The position numbers and the translations under genes are program-made. From NCBI GenBank assembly GCA_963832725.1, contig CAWHVG010000001.1, positions 868,001 through 932,000 of the forward strand: DNA of 64,000 bases. Direction: 5' to 3'. The notes under the pieces are model-generated. The model saw only the letters and a list, made by a program, of their open reading frames with translations, searched no databases and was not told the origin of the DNA. Position 1 is the first letter of the stretch. Each line of letters begins with the position of its first letter. The stretch is from JAEZBP01 sp963832725. GTDB lineage: Bacteria > Myxococcota_A > Polyangia > Polyangiales > Sandaracinaceae. Below are positions 9,571 through 18,310 of this stretch, one piece after another.

Positions 9571-11588
9571 CAGGGCGTCTCCTCCTCGGGCGGCTCCTCT
9601 TCGCCGTGCTCGATGCGCAGGACGTAGCGCTGGTCCGGATCGTTCGAGACCCCCTCCTCGGGCACGCGCGCGCTGACGGTGAAGCAGATCGAGCGAGCCT
9701 GTGCGGAGGCGATTGGATTGCTCACCTCGCCCTGCCCGACGCGACCGTCGTCGAAGGTCCGGGTGCGCTGCGAGCCGCGCTCGGTCTGCTCCAGCACGAG
9801 GTCCAGCGTGGGCACGCCGTCCACCCGCGCCAGCACGTTCGTCGCGTCCTCGGCGAGGCAGTAGGTGTCGCGGTCGCCGCCCCAGCCGATGAAGCCGCGC
9901 CGCACGTCACCCGGCCGCACCGATTCCGCCAGCTCGATCGAGTCGTTGATCTCGCGCTCGTCGTCCGGCTCCGGGGTCACCACGCTCCAGCGGATGGAGT
10001 ACGCGTCGGAGACGTTCTCGGTCGGGAGCTGGCCGGACTCCCAGACCTCGCGCACGCGGATGAAGTACGGCGTCCCCTCGATCACGAAGTTCGGCACGGC
10101 CTCGGACGCGCCCACCCCGGCGCTGTCCGCCGAAAGGAGCGGCGTGGTGATCCCGTCGCGGTACACCTCGAAGACGATGTCCATGTTGGGGATGCCGCCC
10201 ACCTCGATGCGGACCGTCCTGCGCTCGCCGCCCGGATTGTCGATCCGGTAGAAGTCGGCGTCGCTCCGCTGCGCGTCGAGCCGCTTTCCGAGATACCCAT
10301 GAAGCGTGTCGCCGACCGGCAGCGGGTCCGCCTCGGTGATGGTGTCGTTGGGCTCGCTCTCCGCCGTCGGCGCCGTCGGCGTCCGATGCGCGAACAGGTA
10401 GCCACCGGCTCCCACTCCAGCCAGCGCCAGGACCGCCAAGAGCGCGTACGTGAGGATGCTGCGGCGGCGCAGAGTGCGCTCGTAGTCGTCGACGTCGCCG
10501 CGCGTCGCGATCTCGCGCTGCCTGCCCGAGTCCGAGGGGATGATGCCGTCCACGCGCGCGAGTCGCCCGGACTCGAGCCCCTCGTCCCTCCCGACGATCG
10601 CCAGGTAGGCGAGCAGCTCGGCGCGGAGCTGCTCCATGCTCTGGAAGCGGTCGGCCGGGTTCTTGGCCATCGCCTTGAGCAGGATGCGGTCGGCGTCGGG
10701 CGGAATCCCCGTGGATTTGTCGGAGGGCGGCGTGACGTCCTCGGTGAGGTGCATCGTGAGCACGCCGACCGGCGAGCTGGCCCAGAAGGGAGGCGTGCCG
10801 GTGATGGCCTTGTACATCAACGCGCCGACCGCGTAGATGTCGCTCCGCGCATCGACCGCCTCCCCTCGGATGTGCTCGGGCGCCATGTAGTAGGGCGTGC
10901 CGAGGATTGAACCGGCCCGCGTGATGCTCTTCTCGCCGTTCTCCTCGCTCTCGCGCAGCTTGGCGAGCCCGAAGTCCAGCACCTTCACGAAGTCGGCGAC
11001 CGCGCCGCCCTCGATGACCATGATGTTCTCGGGCTTGAGATTGCGATGGACGATGCCGCGGTCGTGGGCCTGCGCGACCGAGCCGCAGACCTGCGCCGCG
11101 ATCCGCGCCACCCGATCGAAGGGCAGCGCCCCGTCTTCCTTGATTACCTGCCCGAGATCGCGCCCGGACAGGTACTCCATCACGAGGTACATCATCCCCT
11201 CGCTCTGGCCGAAGTCGAAGACCTGCACGGTGTTCGGATGGTCGAGCTTGGAGACCGCCTCCGCCTCGCGCTTGAAGCGCTTGACGACGTCCTTGTCGCG
11301 GGCGAGCGCGCCGTGCAGGAGCTTCATCGCCATCAGCTTGCCGATGCGCACGTGCTCGACGCGGTAGACCACGCCCATGCCGCCGCGCCCGAGCAGCTGC
11401 TCGATGCGATAGCGCTCGGCGATGATGCGCCCGAGGAGCGGGTCCGCGTCGCCCTCGCGGTCCTCGCGATCGCGAGCCTCGCCCGCGCCGAAGCGGAGCC
11501 CGCAGCCCGCGCAGAAACGCGCGTCGTGCGGGTTGTCCCTCCCGCAGGCCGGACACTCCCGGTCGTCGACGCCGGCCGCGTCGTTCAC
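9570..11588 (-). CDS. Zinc-ribbon Ser/Thr kinase homologue with HRN catalytic loop (probable pseudokinase)
   Basis: A 672-residue membrane protein. Residues about 12-30 form a zinc ribbon (CPACG...CAGCG). A Hanks-type kinase domain covers about 58-325, with GRGGMGVVY, the ATP-binding Lys89 (AMKLL) and DFG at 205-207. The catalytic loop reads HRNLKPEN, so Asn183 replaces the usual catalytic Asp (codon AAT at 11040-11042). A membrane helix follows near 378-396. The C-terminal outside part has two PPC-like repeats (DTLHGYLG...DADFYRI and DVRRGFIG...DRDTYCL). An active site lacking this Asp is normally inactive or very weak, so a signalling or scaffold role is likely. The GTG start at 11588 lies 31 bp after the neighbouring zinc-ribbon gene. 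Confidence 0.88.
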   Translation of the reverse strand: MNDAAGVDDRECPACGRDNPHDARFCAGCGLRFGAGEARDREDREGDADPLLGRIIAERYRIEQLLGRGGMGVVYRVEHVRIGKLMAMKLLHGALARDKDVVKRFKREAEAVSKLDHPNTVQVFDFGQSEGMMYLVMEYLSGRDLGQVIKEDGALPFDRVARIAAQVCGSVAQAHDRGIVHRNLKPENIMVIEGGAVADFVKVLDFGLAKLRESEENGEKSITRAGSILGTPYYMAPEHIRGEAVDARSDIYAVGALMYKAITGTPPFWASSPVGVLTMHLTEDVTPPSDKSTGIPPDADRILLKAMAKNPADRFQSMEQLRAELLAYLAIVGRDEGLESGRLARVDGIIPSDSGRQREIATRGDVDDYERTLRRRSILTYALLAVLALAGVGAGGYLFAHRTPTAPTAESEPNDTITEADPLPVGDTLHGYLGKRLDAQRSDADFYRIDNPGGERRTVRIEVGGIPNMDIVFEVYRDGITTPLLSADSAGVGASEAVPNFVIEGTPYFIRVREVWESGQLPTENVSDAYSIRWSVVTPEPDDEREINDSIELAESVRPGDVRRGFIGWGGDRDTYCLAEDATNVLARVDGVPTLDLVLEQTERGSQRTRTFDDGRVGQGEVSNPIASAQARSICFTVSARVPEEGVSNDPDQRYVLRIEHGEEEPPEEETP

Positions 11589-11619
11589 GCCGCGGCCCCT
11601 CCCCGCGCGGCTCCGGCCT

Positions 11620-13707
11620 TCATCGATGCCGTCCGCTTCTCGCGGGCAGCACGAACGTCGCCTCGATCTTGGGCACGGTGCGGATGTCGCCGCTCTCGGA
11701 GCGGAACTGCTGCTCGCCCGCCACCGTCCCGAGCACGCGCACCCGATGCTGCGCCTCGATCGTCGTCGCCGCCGGGTACGAGACCCAGATTGGACAGTGG
11801 GGACTGGGGCAGCCGTCGACGTCGATCTGGATGTCGCTGTGACCGTCCCGGACGATGACGTTGTAGACCAGCCCGCTCAGCTCCACGTGCTGCCCGCGAT
11901 AGGTGGTCGGGTTCTGAGAGATGCGCCCGTAGGTCAGCTCGTGGTTGACCTCGAAGCGGTCGGCCTCTTCCTCGAGATCCGCGACGCGCCGCACGTGGAT
12001 GGACTCCACCCGCGGCGCCTTGCCGGGCGCGCGCGCCACGATCTCGATGGTGTGATCGCCGGGCTCGGGCAGCGCGTACGTCGTCAGGAAGCGGCCCATG
12101 CGGACCTCGACGTTCTCGCCGTCGACCGTGACCGTCGTCCCGTCCGACACCGCCCCCGCGACCTCGACCGAGCTCGCGTCGGTGACCACCTCGCGCCCCG
12201 GCCGGTCGAGCTGCATCGACGTGAGCGGGATGCGCGTGTGCAGATCGCCCTGGGCGCTCTCGCCCTCGGGCGGCACGACCCGGTAGCGCACCACGTGATC
12301 GACGACGCCCTCTGCGTTCGCGTCGCTCCCGGAGATCGGATAGCGGCGCGTCCCGCGGCCCTGCGCGTCGAGCTCGAGCGGCTCTCCGTCGAGCGTCACC
12401 TGCGAGCCGGGCGGCGCCTCCACCACCACGTCGATGGCGGGCGGCGCGCTGGCGAGCGGCCCCAGATCGGCCCGCACGCGGAGATCGAGGTGGAGCTGGA
12501 TCGACTCCGTGTCCACGCTCCCGTCCGGCGCCACCACGTCCACGCTCAGCCCGTTGTCGCCGAGCGAGAGATCGTCGGCCGAGAGCGCGAAGCGAGCGCG
12601 ACCGGCCTCGAGCGTCTTTTCGCTGCCGTGGAAGCGGACCTTCGTGCCCGCCGCGGCGCCCGGCACCTCGATCTGGAGCATCTCGCCGTCGTCGCCCTGC
12701 ACCACCGACGCGCCGAGACCGGAACCGGACGTCATCAGCGAGTAGGCGAGCGCGCCGCCGCCCAGGACGAGGATGAGCGCGCCGACCACGAGCAGCGCGA
12801 TCGCGCCTCCGCTCCCACGCCGTTTCGGAAGCGTGAGCGCCTCTTCTTCCCCCGTATCGGCGGGGAACACGACCGCCGCCCGCCCGCGCGGACCGGGCGG
12901 AATGGACGAGTGGCGCGCCGGCTCGGCGGAAGGCGGGGCATCGACCTCCACCTTCGGCGCCGGCTGCCCCAGCATGGTGCGGTTGGTGGGCTGGGCGCGC
13001 GGCCGCTCGGAGTCGGCCGAGCCCCTCGGCGAACGCGCGTCGGCCGGCGACGACGCCGTGGAACCCGTCGCCGGCTCCGCCTGAGCGCTCGACGCCGCGC
13101 GCGCGGCGGCCCCGAGCCCGCGGTTCGTCACCTCCAGGTCCGGCTCCTGGGGCACCTGTGTCTTCGCGAACGCCTGGTCCGCCGTCCCCGCGTCGAGCAA
13201 CGTCTTCACCGCGCCGCCTGGCGCATTGGCGCCGACGCCGAGCTGCGTCTTCCCCGCATCGGCCCCGCCGATGGGCGCGGCGGCCTCCGACCCTTCGGCA
13301 GCCTTGGCAGCCTTGGCAGCCCTGGCCTGGGCAACGGCCTCGGCGACCGCGGCCGCGTCCGGCGCCGGCATCCCGAGCATCGTCTTCGCGGAGCCTGCCA
13401 CCCGTCGCGGCGGCGCCCCTGCCGTCGCGGCGGGCTCCTCCGACTGTGCGGGCGACGATTCTGCGGCGGGGGATGCCACTTCCGCTGACGACGCAGCGGG
13501 TGGCGCGGCCGCACCGTCCGGACGCTGCACCGCCACACCGAGCATCGTCCTCGCGGCTCCGGCCCGACGCCGTGGTGGAGCCTGAGCCGGTTTCGGCGCG
13601 ACCTTCTCGGCCGCGGCCTCCATGCGTGCTCCGCACTTGCTGCAGAACATCGCGTCGCCGCTGTTCGGGTGCCCGCAGATGGGGCAACTGTTGGAGCCCG
13701 CGCTCAT
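11620..13707 (-). CDS. Zinc-ribbon, single-pass membrane protein with repeated TMLG motifs
   Basis: About 695 residues. Residues 8-26 form a zinc ribbon (CPICG...CSKCG). A long disordered Ala/Pro-rich segment holds six short motifs: RTMLG at 53, KTMLG at 108, KTQLG at 153, KTLLD at 168, KTQVP at 182 and RTMLG at 243. A membrane helix lies near 301-323 (AIALLVVGALILVLGG). The remainder looks like consecutive Ig-like or PEGA-like beta domains (VRFHGSEKTLEAG, VTLDGEPLEL, VTVDGENVEV) and ends in an OB-like domain with a Cys pair (GCPSPHCPIWV). The ATG at 13707 places the ribbon at the N-terminus, as in the kinase-like protein next door. Function is unknown; the repeated Thr motifs could be phosphorylation sites. 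Confidence 0.8.
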   Translation of the reverse strand: MSAGSNSCPICGHPNSGDAMFCSKCGARMEAAAEKVAPKPAQAPPRRRAGAARTMLGVAVQRPDGAAAPPAASSAEVASPAAESSPAQSEEPAATAGAPPRRVAGSAKTMLGMPAPDAAAVAEAVAQARAAKAAKAAEGSEAAAPIGGADAGKTQLGVGANAPGGAVKTLLDAGTADQAFAKTQVPQEPDLEVTNRGLGAAARAASSAQAEPATGSTASSPADARSPRGSADSERPRAQPTNRTMLGQPAPKVEVDAPPSAEPARHSSIPPGPRGRAAVVFPADTGEEEALTLPKRRGSGGAIALLVVGALILVLGGGALAYSLMTSGSGLGASVVQGDDGEMLQIEVPGAAAGTKVRFHGSEKTLEAGRARFALSADDLSLGDNGLSVDVVAPDGSVDTESIQLHLDLRVRADLGPLASAPPAIDVVVEAPPGSQVTLDGEPLELDAQGRGTRRYPISGSDANAEGVVDHVVRYRVVPPEGESAQGDLHTRIPLTSMQLDRPGREVVTDASSVEVAGAVSDGTTVTVDGENVEVRMGRFLTTYALPEPGDHTIEIVARAPGKAPRVESIHVRRVADLEEEADRFEVNHELTYGRISQNPTTYRGQHVELSGLVYNVIVRDGHSDIQIDVDGCPSPHCPIWVSYPAATTIEAQHRVRVLGTVAGEQQFRSESGDIRTVPKIEATFVLPARSGRHR

Positions 13708-13926
13708 CGCCCGGCACTGTAGCAAATCCGAGGGCTTGCGGGTCTTCGCAGCGCCGGCCGGCCCCCCTTCCGGCGGGGCCGCCCGAGCCACCTCGTCGCG
13801 GCGAAACTGTTCGCCCCCTTACCAGCTGCGGTACCCTGTAGGTCAGTCGCGCCGATCCTTGGATGACTTGACGGCTCGTATTCGGCGGACGCGCGACCCC
13901 CGACCGAGCCGAGGGTGGGTGAGAGA

Positions 13927-15122
13927 ATGCGGAAGCGGACTACCGTCGCGTGCATCGCCGCGATGAGCTTGGCCCTGTGGGCCTGCGACAACAACAACGG
14001 CGGCACGGACTCGGGCACCCCGACCCCGGACTCGGGCAGCACGCCGGACTCCGGCACGTCGACCCACGACTCCGGCACGTCGACTCCCGACTCCGGCACG
14101 TCGACCCCCGACGCCGGCCCACCCGACGCCGGCCCACCCCCATGTTCCAAGTGCGCCTCGTCAACGACGTCCCCGGCTACGACGGCCTCGACGTGTGCAT
14201 CTGGGGCTCCACCGCCGCCACCGGAACAATCGCCTCCACCAAGGAGTGGGTGACCATGGCCACCGGGCCCCTCCCGTTCCGCGGAGTCTCGCCCTACCAG
14301 GCCCGCGAGATCGTCGACGGTCTGGACTACGCGGTCGCGCTCTACGCGCCGGGCGACATCACGACCGACGCGGGCTGCCCCGACGATCCGAGCGCGAGCG
14401 GCGCTCCCACGCCGGTCCTGCTCGACACGATCACGGGCAGTGACCTGACGATGGACACGTACTACTCGGCCATCGCGACCGGCTTCGGGTCCGGGACCCT
14501 GGGCGCGGACGCCGGCTCGCTGCCGTCGATCTGCAATCCCGGCTCGAACTGGACGGCTGCCTGTGGAGACACCGCCGGCACCCAGCTCGTGATCGTAGCT
14601 GACGACCAGACAGCCCCGGCGGCGAGCATGGCCCGGCTCCGCGTCTCGAACATGGTTCCGAACATCGCGCCGGTCGGGTTCAACGTTTGTTACGACCCCG
14701 ATCTCATCCCCGACGCGACCATGCCGGGCCACTGCACCGAGCCTGCCTCGACGACGGACCCCAGCGCGCTCTTCTCGAACGTCAGCTACGGCACCGTGAC
14801 CGACTACAGCGAGATCGCGCCCATCGGTCCGGCCAACGCCACCCTCGGCATCGGTGGCGGTATCTACCTCGTGCCCGAAGCCACCGGTTCGACGGGGTGC
14901 CCCGCGTTCGGCGACCTGCCCGCCGCGCAACAGAGCTGCTACCCCATCATGAACATGTTCCCGGCCGCCATGGCGCCCCCGTCGGACCAGATTCAGCCGA
15001 AGCTGTCCGAGGGTGACATCTCGACCCTCTTCATCAGTGGCGCGCTCGGCCTGAGCGGCACCGACGCGATGAGCTACGGCCCCGCCATGTTCGTCTGGCA
15101 GGACAACTACACGGCTCCCTGA
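13927..15122 (+). CDS. DUF4397-like lipoprotein, frame-broken
   Basis: The N-terminus (MRKRTTVACIAAMSLALWAC) is a lipoprotein signal peptide, followed by a Ser/Thr/Asp/Gly/Pro linker. After about residue 70 the reading frame shifts by one base within a run of C near 14145. The new frame codes two similar domains starting VRLVNDVPGYDGLDVCIWG and LRVSNMVPNIAPVGFNVCY. Their pattern fits the DUF4397 family of exported beta-sandwich domains. Two adjacent repeats of this kind and a lipid anchor point to an envelope surface role; no enzyme motif is seen. A perfect 10-bp stem follows the stop codon. Confidence 0.72.
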
Positions 15123-15149
15123 CGGAGGGGTCCGGATCGACCTGAAGAG

Positions 15150-15186
15150 AACGGGAAGCTGCCCAGTGCGGCTTCCCGTTCCTGTT
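15150..15186 (+). terminator. Intrinsic-terminator-like hairpin
   Basis: A perfect 10-bp stem (AACGGGAAGC with GCTTCCCGTT) encloses an 11-base loop, 28 bp after the stop of the DUF4397-like lipoprotein. The following bases CCTGTTCCG contain few T residues, so termination may be weak or helped by Rho. Confidence 0.6.
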
Positions 15187-15267
15187 CCGTCTCGACTGCG
15201 AGGGGTCGCGCTCGGCGCCTCATCGGATCGTCGACAGCGCTCGGAGGGGCGGGGTACCCTCCGGCGC

Positions 15268-15882
15268 ATGCAGTCTCGCTGGCTTCGGGCTCCTCTTCTC
15301 GTGTCGGGCCTCTTCTTTCTCGGCGCTTGCGGCAACGGCGCGGAGTGCGTCATCGATTCGGATTGCGCCGATTTCTCGCAGGTCTGCCTCGAGCAGAAGT
15401 GCGTGCCGCCCGGGACGACGCTCGACGGCGGCGGGGCGTCGGACGCGGGGCCGCAGGCCGATGGGGGCGCGAAGCCCGACGCAGGTTCGTCGGATGCCGG
15501 CGCCACGGTGGACGCCAGCATGATGAGCGACGCGGGGCCGGAGCCCGACGGGGGGCCGATGCCCGACGGAGGCGCGCCGATGTGCACCGACATCACCGGC
15601 GCGTGGGCGATCAGCACCATCCTCGTCACGCCCTGCGGGAGCGCGATGCCCGGATACGCGTTCTCGGTCAGCGCCGGCTCCAGTGCCTGCGAGTTCACGT
15701 TCGCCTCGGCGGACGGCAGCACGCCCTCCCTCGACGGAACGGCCTCGCTGAACGCCAGCGATCAACTCTCCGGCTCGCTCAGCACGGGAGGCGCTGCTGC
15801 CGTGGACTGCACCGGCTCGCTCAGCGGCTCGCAGCTCACCGTCTCCTGCGGTGGATGCGTGATGCAGGCCGCCCGGATGTGA
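15268..15882 (+). CDS. Small lipoprotein with Asp/Gly linker
   Basis: A 204-residue protein with signal MQSRWLRAPLLVSGLFFLGAC, whose last Cys is the lipobox residue. A short Cys-rich segment (CVIDSDCADFSQVCLEQKC) follows, similar to the Cys-rich modules placed after the anchor in many myxobacterial lipoproteins. Then come a DGG/DAG linker and a C-terminal beta-rich domain of about 90 residues (TDITGAWAIS...CGGCVMQAARM). The ATG at 15268 was chosen because it begins the signal peptide; an upstream in-frame start has no such signal. It is the second lipoprotein in tandem here. Function unknown. Confidence 0.75.
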   Translation: MQSRWLRAPLLVSGLFFLGACGNGAECVIDSDCADFSQVCLEQKCVPPGTTLDGGGASDAGPQADGGAKPDAGSSDAGATVDASMMSDAGPEPDGGPMPDGGAPMCTDITGAWAISTILVTPCGSAMPGYAFSVSAGSSACEFTFASADGSTPSLDGTASLNASDQLSGSLSTGGAAAVDCTGSLSGSQLTVSCGGCVMQAARM

Positions 15883-15942
15883 GCTCGGCGGGAGGGCTGT
15901 GGACTCGAAACGCTCGTGGTCTCGGCGACTCCCCCACCCCAG

Positions 15943-15965
15943 CCCTCCCCCGAGTCGGGGGAGGG
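15943..15965. terminator. Hairpin between convergent genes
   Basis: CCCTCCCCC and GGGGGAGGG form a perfect 9-bp stem with a five-base loop, between the convergent ends of the small lipoprotein gene and dapB. It could end transcription from either side. The stretch 15883-16200 has no gene I can support; it also holds the palindrome listed next. Confidence 0.5.
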
Positions 15966-16102
15966 AGCTCACGCGAGGACCCATACGACGGCCGCGAGGT
16001 CGTGCGGCGGCGCTGATGCCGCCAATCTAGATGTCCGAGCCGGAAGTCGTGACCGGTGTGGCCGAGCGATGGGCGTCGAGATTGGGTGCGCGTCCCCGCA
16101 GG

Positions 16103-16117
16103 AAATGCAAAGCATTT
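16103..16117. other. AT-rich perfect inverted repeat
   Basis: AAATGC, three A residues and GCATTT form a perfect palindrome, which stands out in a very GC-rich background. It lies in the gap between the small lipoprotein and the end of dapB. It could be an operator or part of a remnant gene; no target gene is obvious. Confidence 0.35.
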
Positions 16118-16200
16118 TCGAGGAGGCTCGCGCCCGAGATCGGCGTCGAGAGCCGGCCTGATCGTGTTGCGAGTTCCGCGGAGGACATCTAGTGCGGCAG

Positions 16201-17004
16201 TCAGCGCAGGCCGAGCACGTCGGCCATGTCGTAGCGGCCCGGGTGGGCGTCGACGATCCAGTGCGCCGCGCGGACCGCGCCGCGCGCGAAGATCGAGCGG
16301 TCCTGGGCGCGGTGGGTGAGCTCGAGGCGCTCGCCCGGGCCGGCCAACAGGAGCGTGTGCTCGCCGACGACCCCGCCGCCGCGCAGCGTCATGACGCCAA
16401 TCTCGTCGTCGCGGCGCGCGCCGACCTGGCCGCTCCGGCCGTGCACGACGGCCTCGTTCGGATCCAAGCCGCGTGCGTGGGCGACCCGCTCGGCCAGCCG
16501 CACCGCGGTGCCGCTCGGTGCGTCCACCTTGTGGCGGTGGTGCATCTCGACGATCTCGGCGTCGAAGTCGGGGCCCATCAGCCGGGTCGCCAGCTCGGCC
16601 AGGTGGAAGAGCACGTTGACGCCCACGCTCATGTTCGGCGCGTGGACCACCGGAACCTGCTCGGCCAGCGCGTCGAGCGCGCGCTCCTGCTCGGCGCCGA
16701 GGCCGGTGGTGCCGCTGACGAGGGGCACGCGCGCGACCTGGCAGCGCGCCGCCACCGCTTCGACGGCGCCCGGATGGGTGAAGTCGATGACGACGTCGGC
16801 GTCGAGGGTGTCGGGCAAGCTCGCCACGCAGACACCGAGCGCGCCGACACCCGCCAGCTCGCCCGCGTCACGACCCATCGCCGCGTCATCCGGCGCCGCG
16901 TACGCGCCCGCCAGCCGCGCGTTCGGATCCTCGGCGATCACGGCCACGATCGCCCGGCCCATCCGCCCCGTCGCCCCGTGGAGCGCCACTCTCACTTCGC
17001 TCAC
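16201..17004 (-). CDS. dapB: 4-hydroxy-tetrahydrodipicolinate reductase
   Basis: A 267-residue enzyme of the lysine and diaminopimelate pathway that reduces the DapA product with NAD(P)H. It shows the N-terminal nucleotide-binding loop LHGATGRMGRAI, VIDFTHPGA, VSGTTGL, APNMSVGVNVL and the substrate-binding EMHHRHKVDAPSGTA, where the HHxxKxDxPSGT block is diagnostic. The GTG at 17004 is preceded by GAGGTGA seven bases upstream and gives the usual family length; an upstream in-frame extension has no family match. It follows dapA on the same strand with a 324-bp repeat-containing gap, so it may have its own promoter. Confidence 0.96.
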   Translation of the reverse strand: MSEVRVALHGATGRMGRAIVAVIAEDPNARLAGAYAAPDDAAMGRDAGELAGVGALGVCVASLPDTLDADVVIDFTHPGAVEAVAARCQVARVPLVSGTTGLGAEQERALDALAEQVPVVHAPNMSVGVNVLFHLAELATRLMGPDFDAEIVEMHHRHKVDAPSGTAVRLAERVAHARGLDPNEAVVHGRSGQVGARRDDEIGVMTLRGGGVVGEHTLLLAGPGERLELTHRAQDRSIFARGAVRAAHWIVDAHPGRYDMADVLGLR

Positions 17005-17067
17005 CGACTCACCTCGCTTCCGCGCTGCGCGCCTCGATCCGAGCCGCCATGTCGTGGACCTACCACG

Positions 17068-17262
17068 AAACGCCGCTTCATTCGGTGCTCGAACCGCTCG
17101 GCTCGAGAGCCGTCGAGCCCATCCCATCCCGCAGCGCGCGATCGAATGCGTCCCCCGCCCCGCTCGAGCAGGAGACCCCGCTTCTTTCGGCGCTCGATCC
17201 GCGCCACCCGGCGCCCGCACGATCGAACGCGTCCCGCGTCGCACACGCCGCCCCGCTCGAGA
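17068..17262. repeat. Two diverged copies of a roughly 100-bp repeat between dapA and dapB
   Basis: Copy one begins near 17068 and copy two near 17173. Shared blocks in the same order are CGCTTC-TTCGG-GCTCGA, CGATCGAA-GCGTCCC and CCCCGCTCGAG. The rest of the 17005-17328 gap shows nothing I can name. The short blocks CGATCGAACGCGTCC are partly palindromic. Confidence 0.6.
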
Positions 17263-17328
17263 CGGCGATGGAGCCGGCGCGGCCCGCTCGGCGTCGCCCC
17301 GGCCCCGGCGGACGGGCCCCCCAGAGAG

Positions 17329-18216
17329 TCAGCGGCCTTCGTTCAGCCCCGACGCCGCCAGCGCGGCGCGCAGGCGCTCCCGGGTCGCCTCGGTCGGCCA
17401 GCTCAGCGGCAGCCGGACCTCCGGCGTGAGCCGCCCGGCATCGGCCAGCGCCGCCTTCAGCGGTCCCGGGTTGCTCTCCAGGAACATCGCCTCGTGCACC
17501 GGCAAGAGCCCGAGGTGCAGCGCGCGCGCCCGCTCGACGTCGCCGGCGAAGAATGCGCGGCAGACGTCCGAGGTCGCGCGCGGCAAGAGGTTCGCGGTCA
17601 CGCTGACGACGCCCGCGCCGCCCACGCTCAGGACAGGCAGGGTCAGCGCGTCGTCGCCGCTCAACACCGCGAAGCGATCCCCCAGCCGCGACAGGATCTG
17701 CTGCGCGCGCAGGACGTTGCCGGTCGCTTCCTTGATCCCGACGATGGCCGGCACGTCGGCCAGCCGCGCGAGGGTGTCGACCGAGAGATCGACGCCCGTC
17801 CGGCCGGGGATGTTGTAGAGCACCGAGGGCAGCGGCACGGCCTCGAGCACGGCGCGAAAGTGCGCCTCCAGCCCCGCCTGCGTCGGCCGGTTGTAGTAGG
17901 GACAGACCAGGAGCAGTCCGTCGGCGCCGGCCTCGCGGGCCTGCTGCGCCAGCTCGATGGTGTGGCGGGTGGAGGCGGTGCCCGCGCCGGCCAACACCGG
18001 CACGCGGCCGCGCGCCTGCTCGACGACGATCGACACCACGCGGGCGTGCTCTCGCTCGCTCAGCGTCACGCTCTCGCCCGTGGTGCCGCAGGGCATCAGG
18101 CCCTCGACGCCTCCCTCGATCACGTGCTCGACCAGCGCTCGGAGCGCTTCTTCGTCGAGCTCCCCGCCGACAAAAGGGGTCACGAGCGCCGGGTACGTAC
18201 CTTGGAGCCGCAGCAT
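17329..18216 (-). CDS. dapA: 4-hydroxy-tetrahydrodipicolinate synthase
   Basis: A 295-residue TIM-barrel aldolase that condenses pyruvate and aspartate semialdehyde, the first committed step to diaminopimelate and lysine. Diagnostic pieces are ALVTPF near the start, PCGTTGES (Thr-Thr pair), CPYYNRPTQ, the Tyr in YNIPGRTG and the Schiff-base Lys in VGIKEATGN. The length is that of the family and the ATG at 18216 is directly followed by the conserved N-terminus. dapB lies downstream on the same strand. Confidence 0.97.
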   Translation of the reverse strand: MLRLQGTYPALVTPFVGGELDEEALRALVEHVIEGGVEGLMPCGTTGESVTLSEREHARVVSIVVEQARGRVPVLAGAGTASTRHTIELAQQAREAGADGLLLVCPYYNRPTQAGLEAHFRAVLEAVPLPSVLYNIPGRTGVDLSVDTLARLADVPAIVGIKEATGNVLRAQQILSRLGDRFAVLSGDDALTLPVLSVGGAGVVSVTANLLPRATSDVCRAFFAGDVERARALHLGLLPVHEAMFLESNPGPLKAALADAGRLTPEVRLPLSWPTEATRERLRAALAASGLNEGR

Positions 18217-18310
18217 GGAGCCCTCCGCGATCCGACGAAGGTACGGGCGGCGATCGCGTGACGCAACGCGGCATCGTGAGAGAGGACGGCCGGCCCGCGC
18301 CGGAGCGCGA

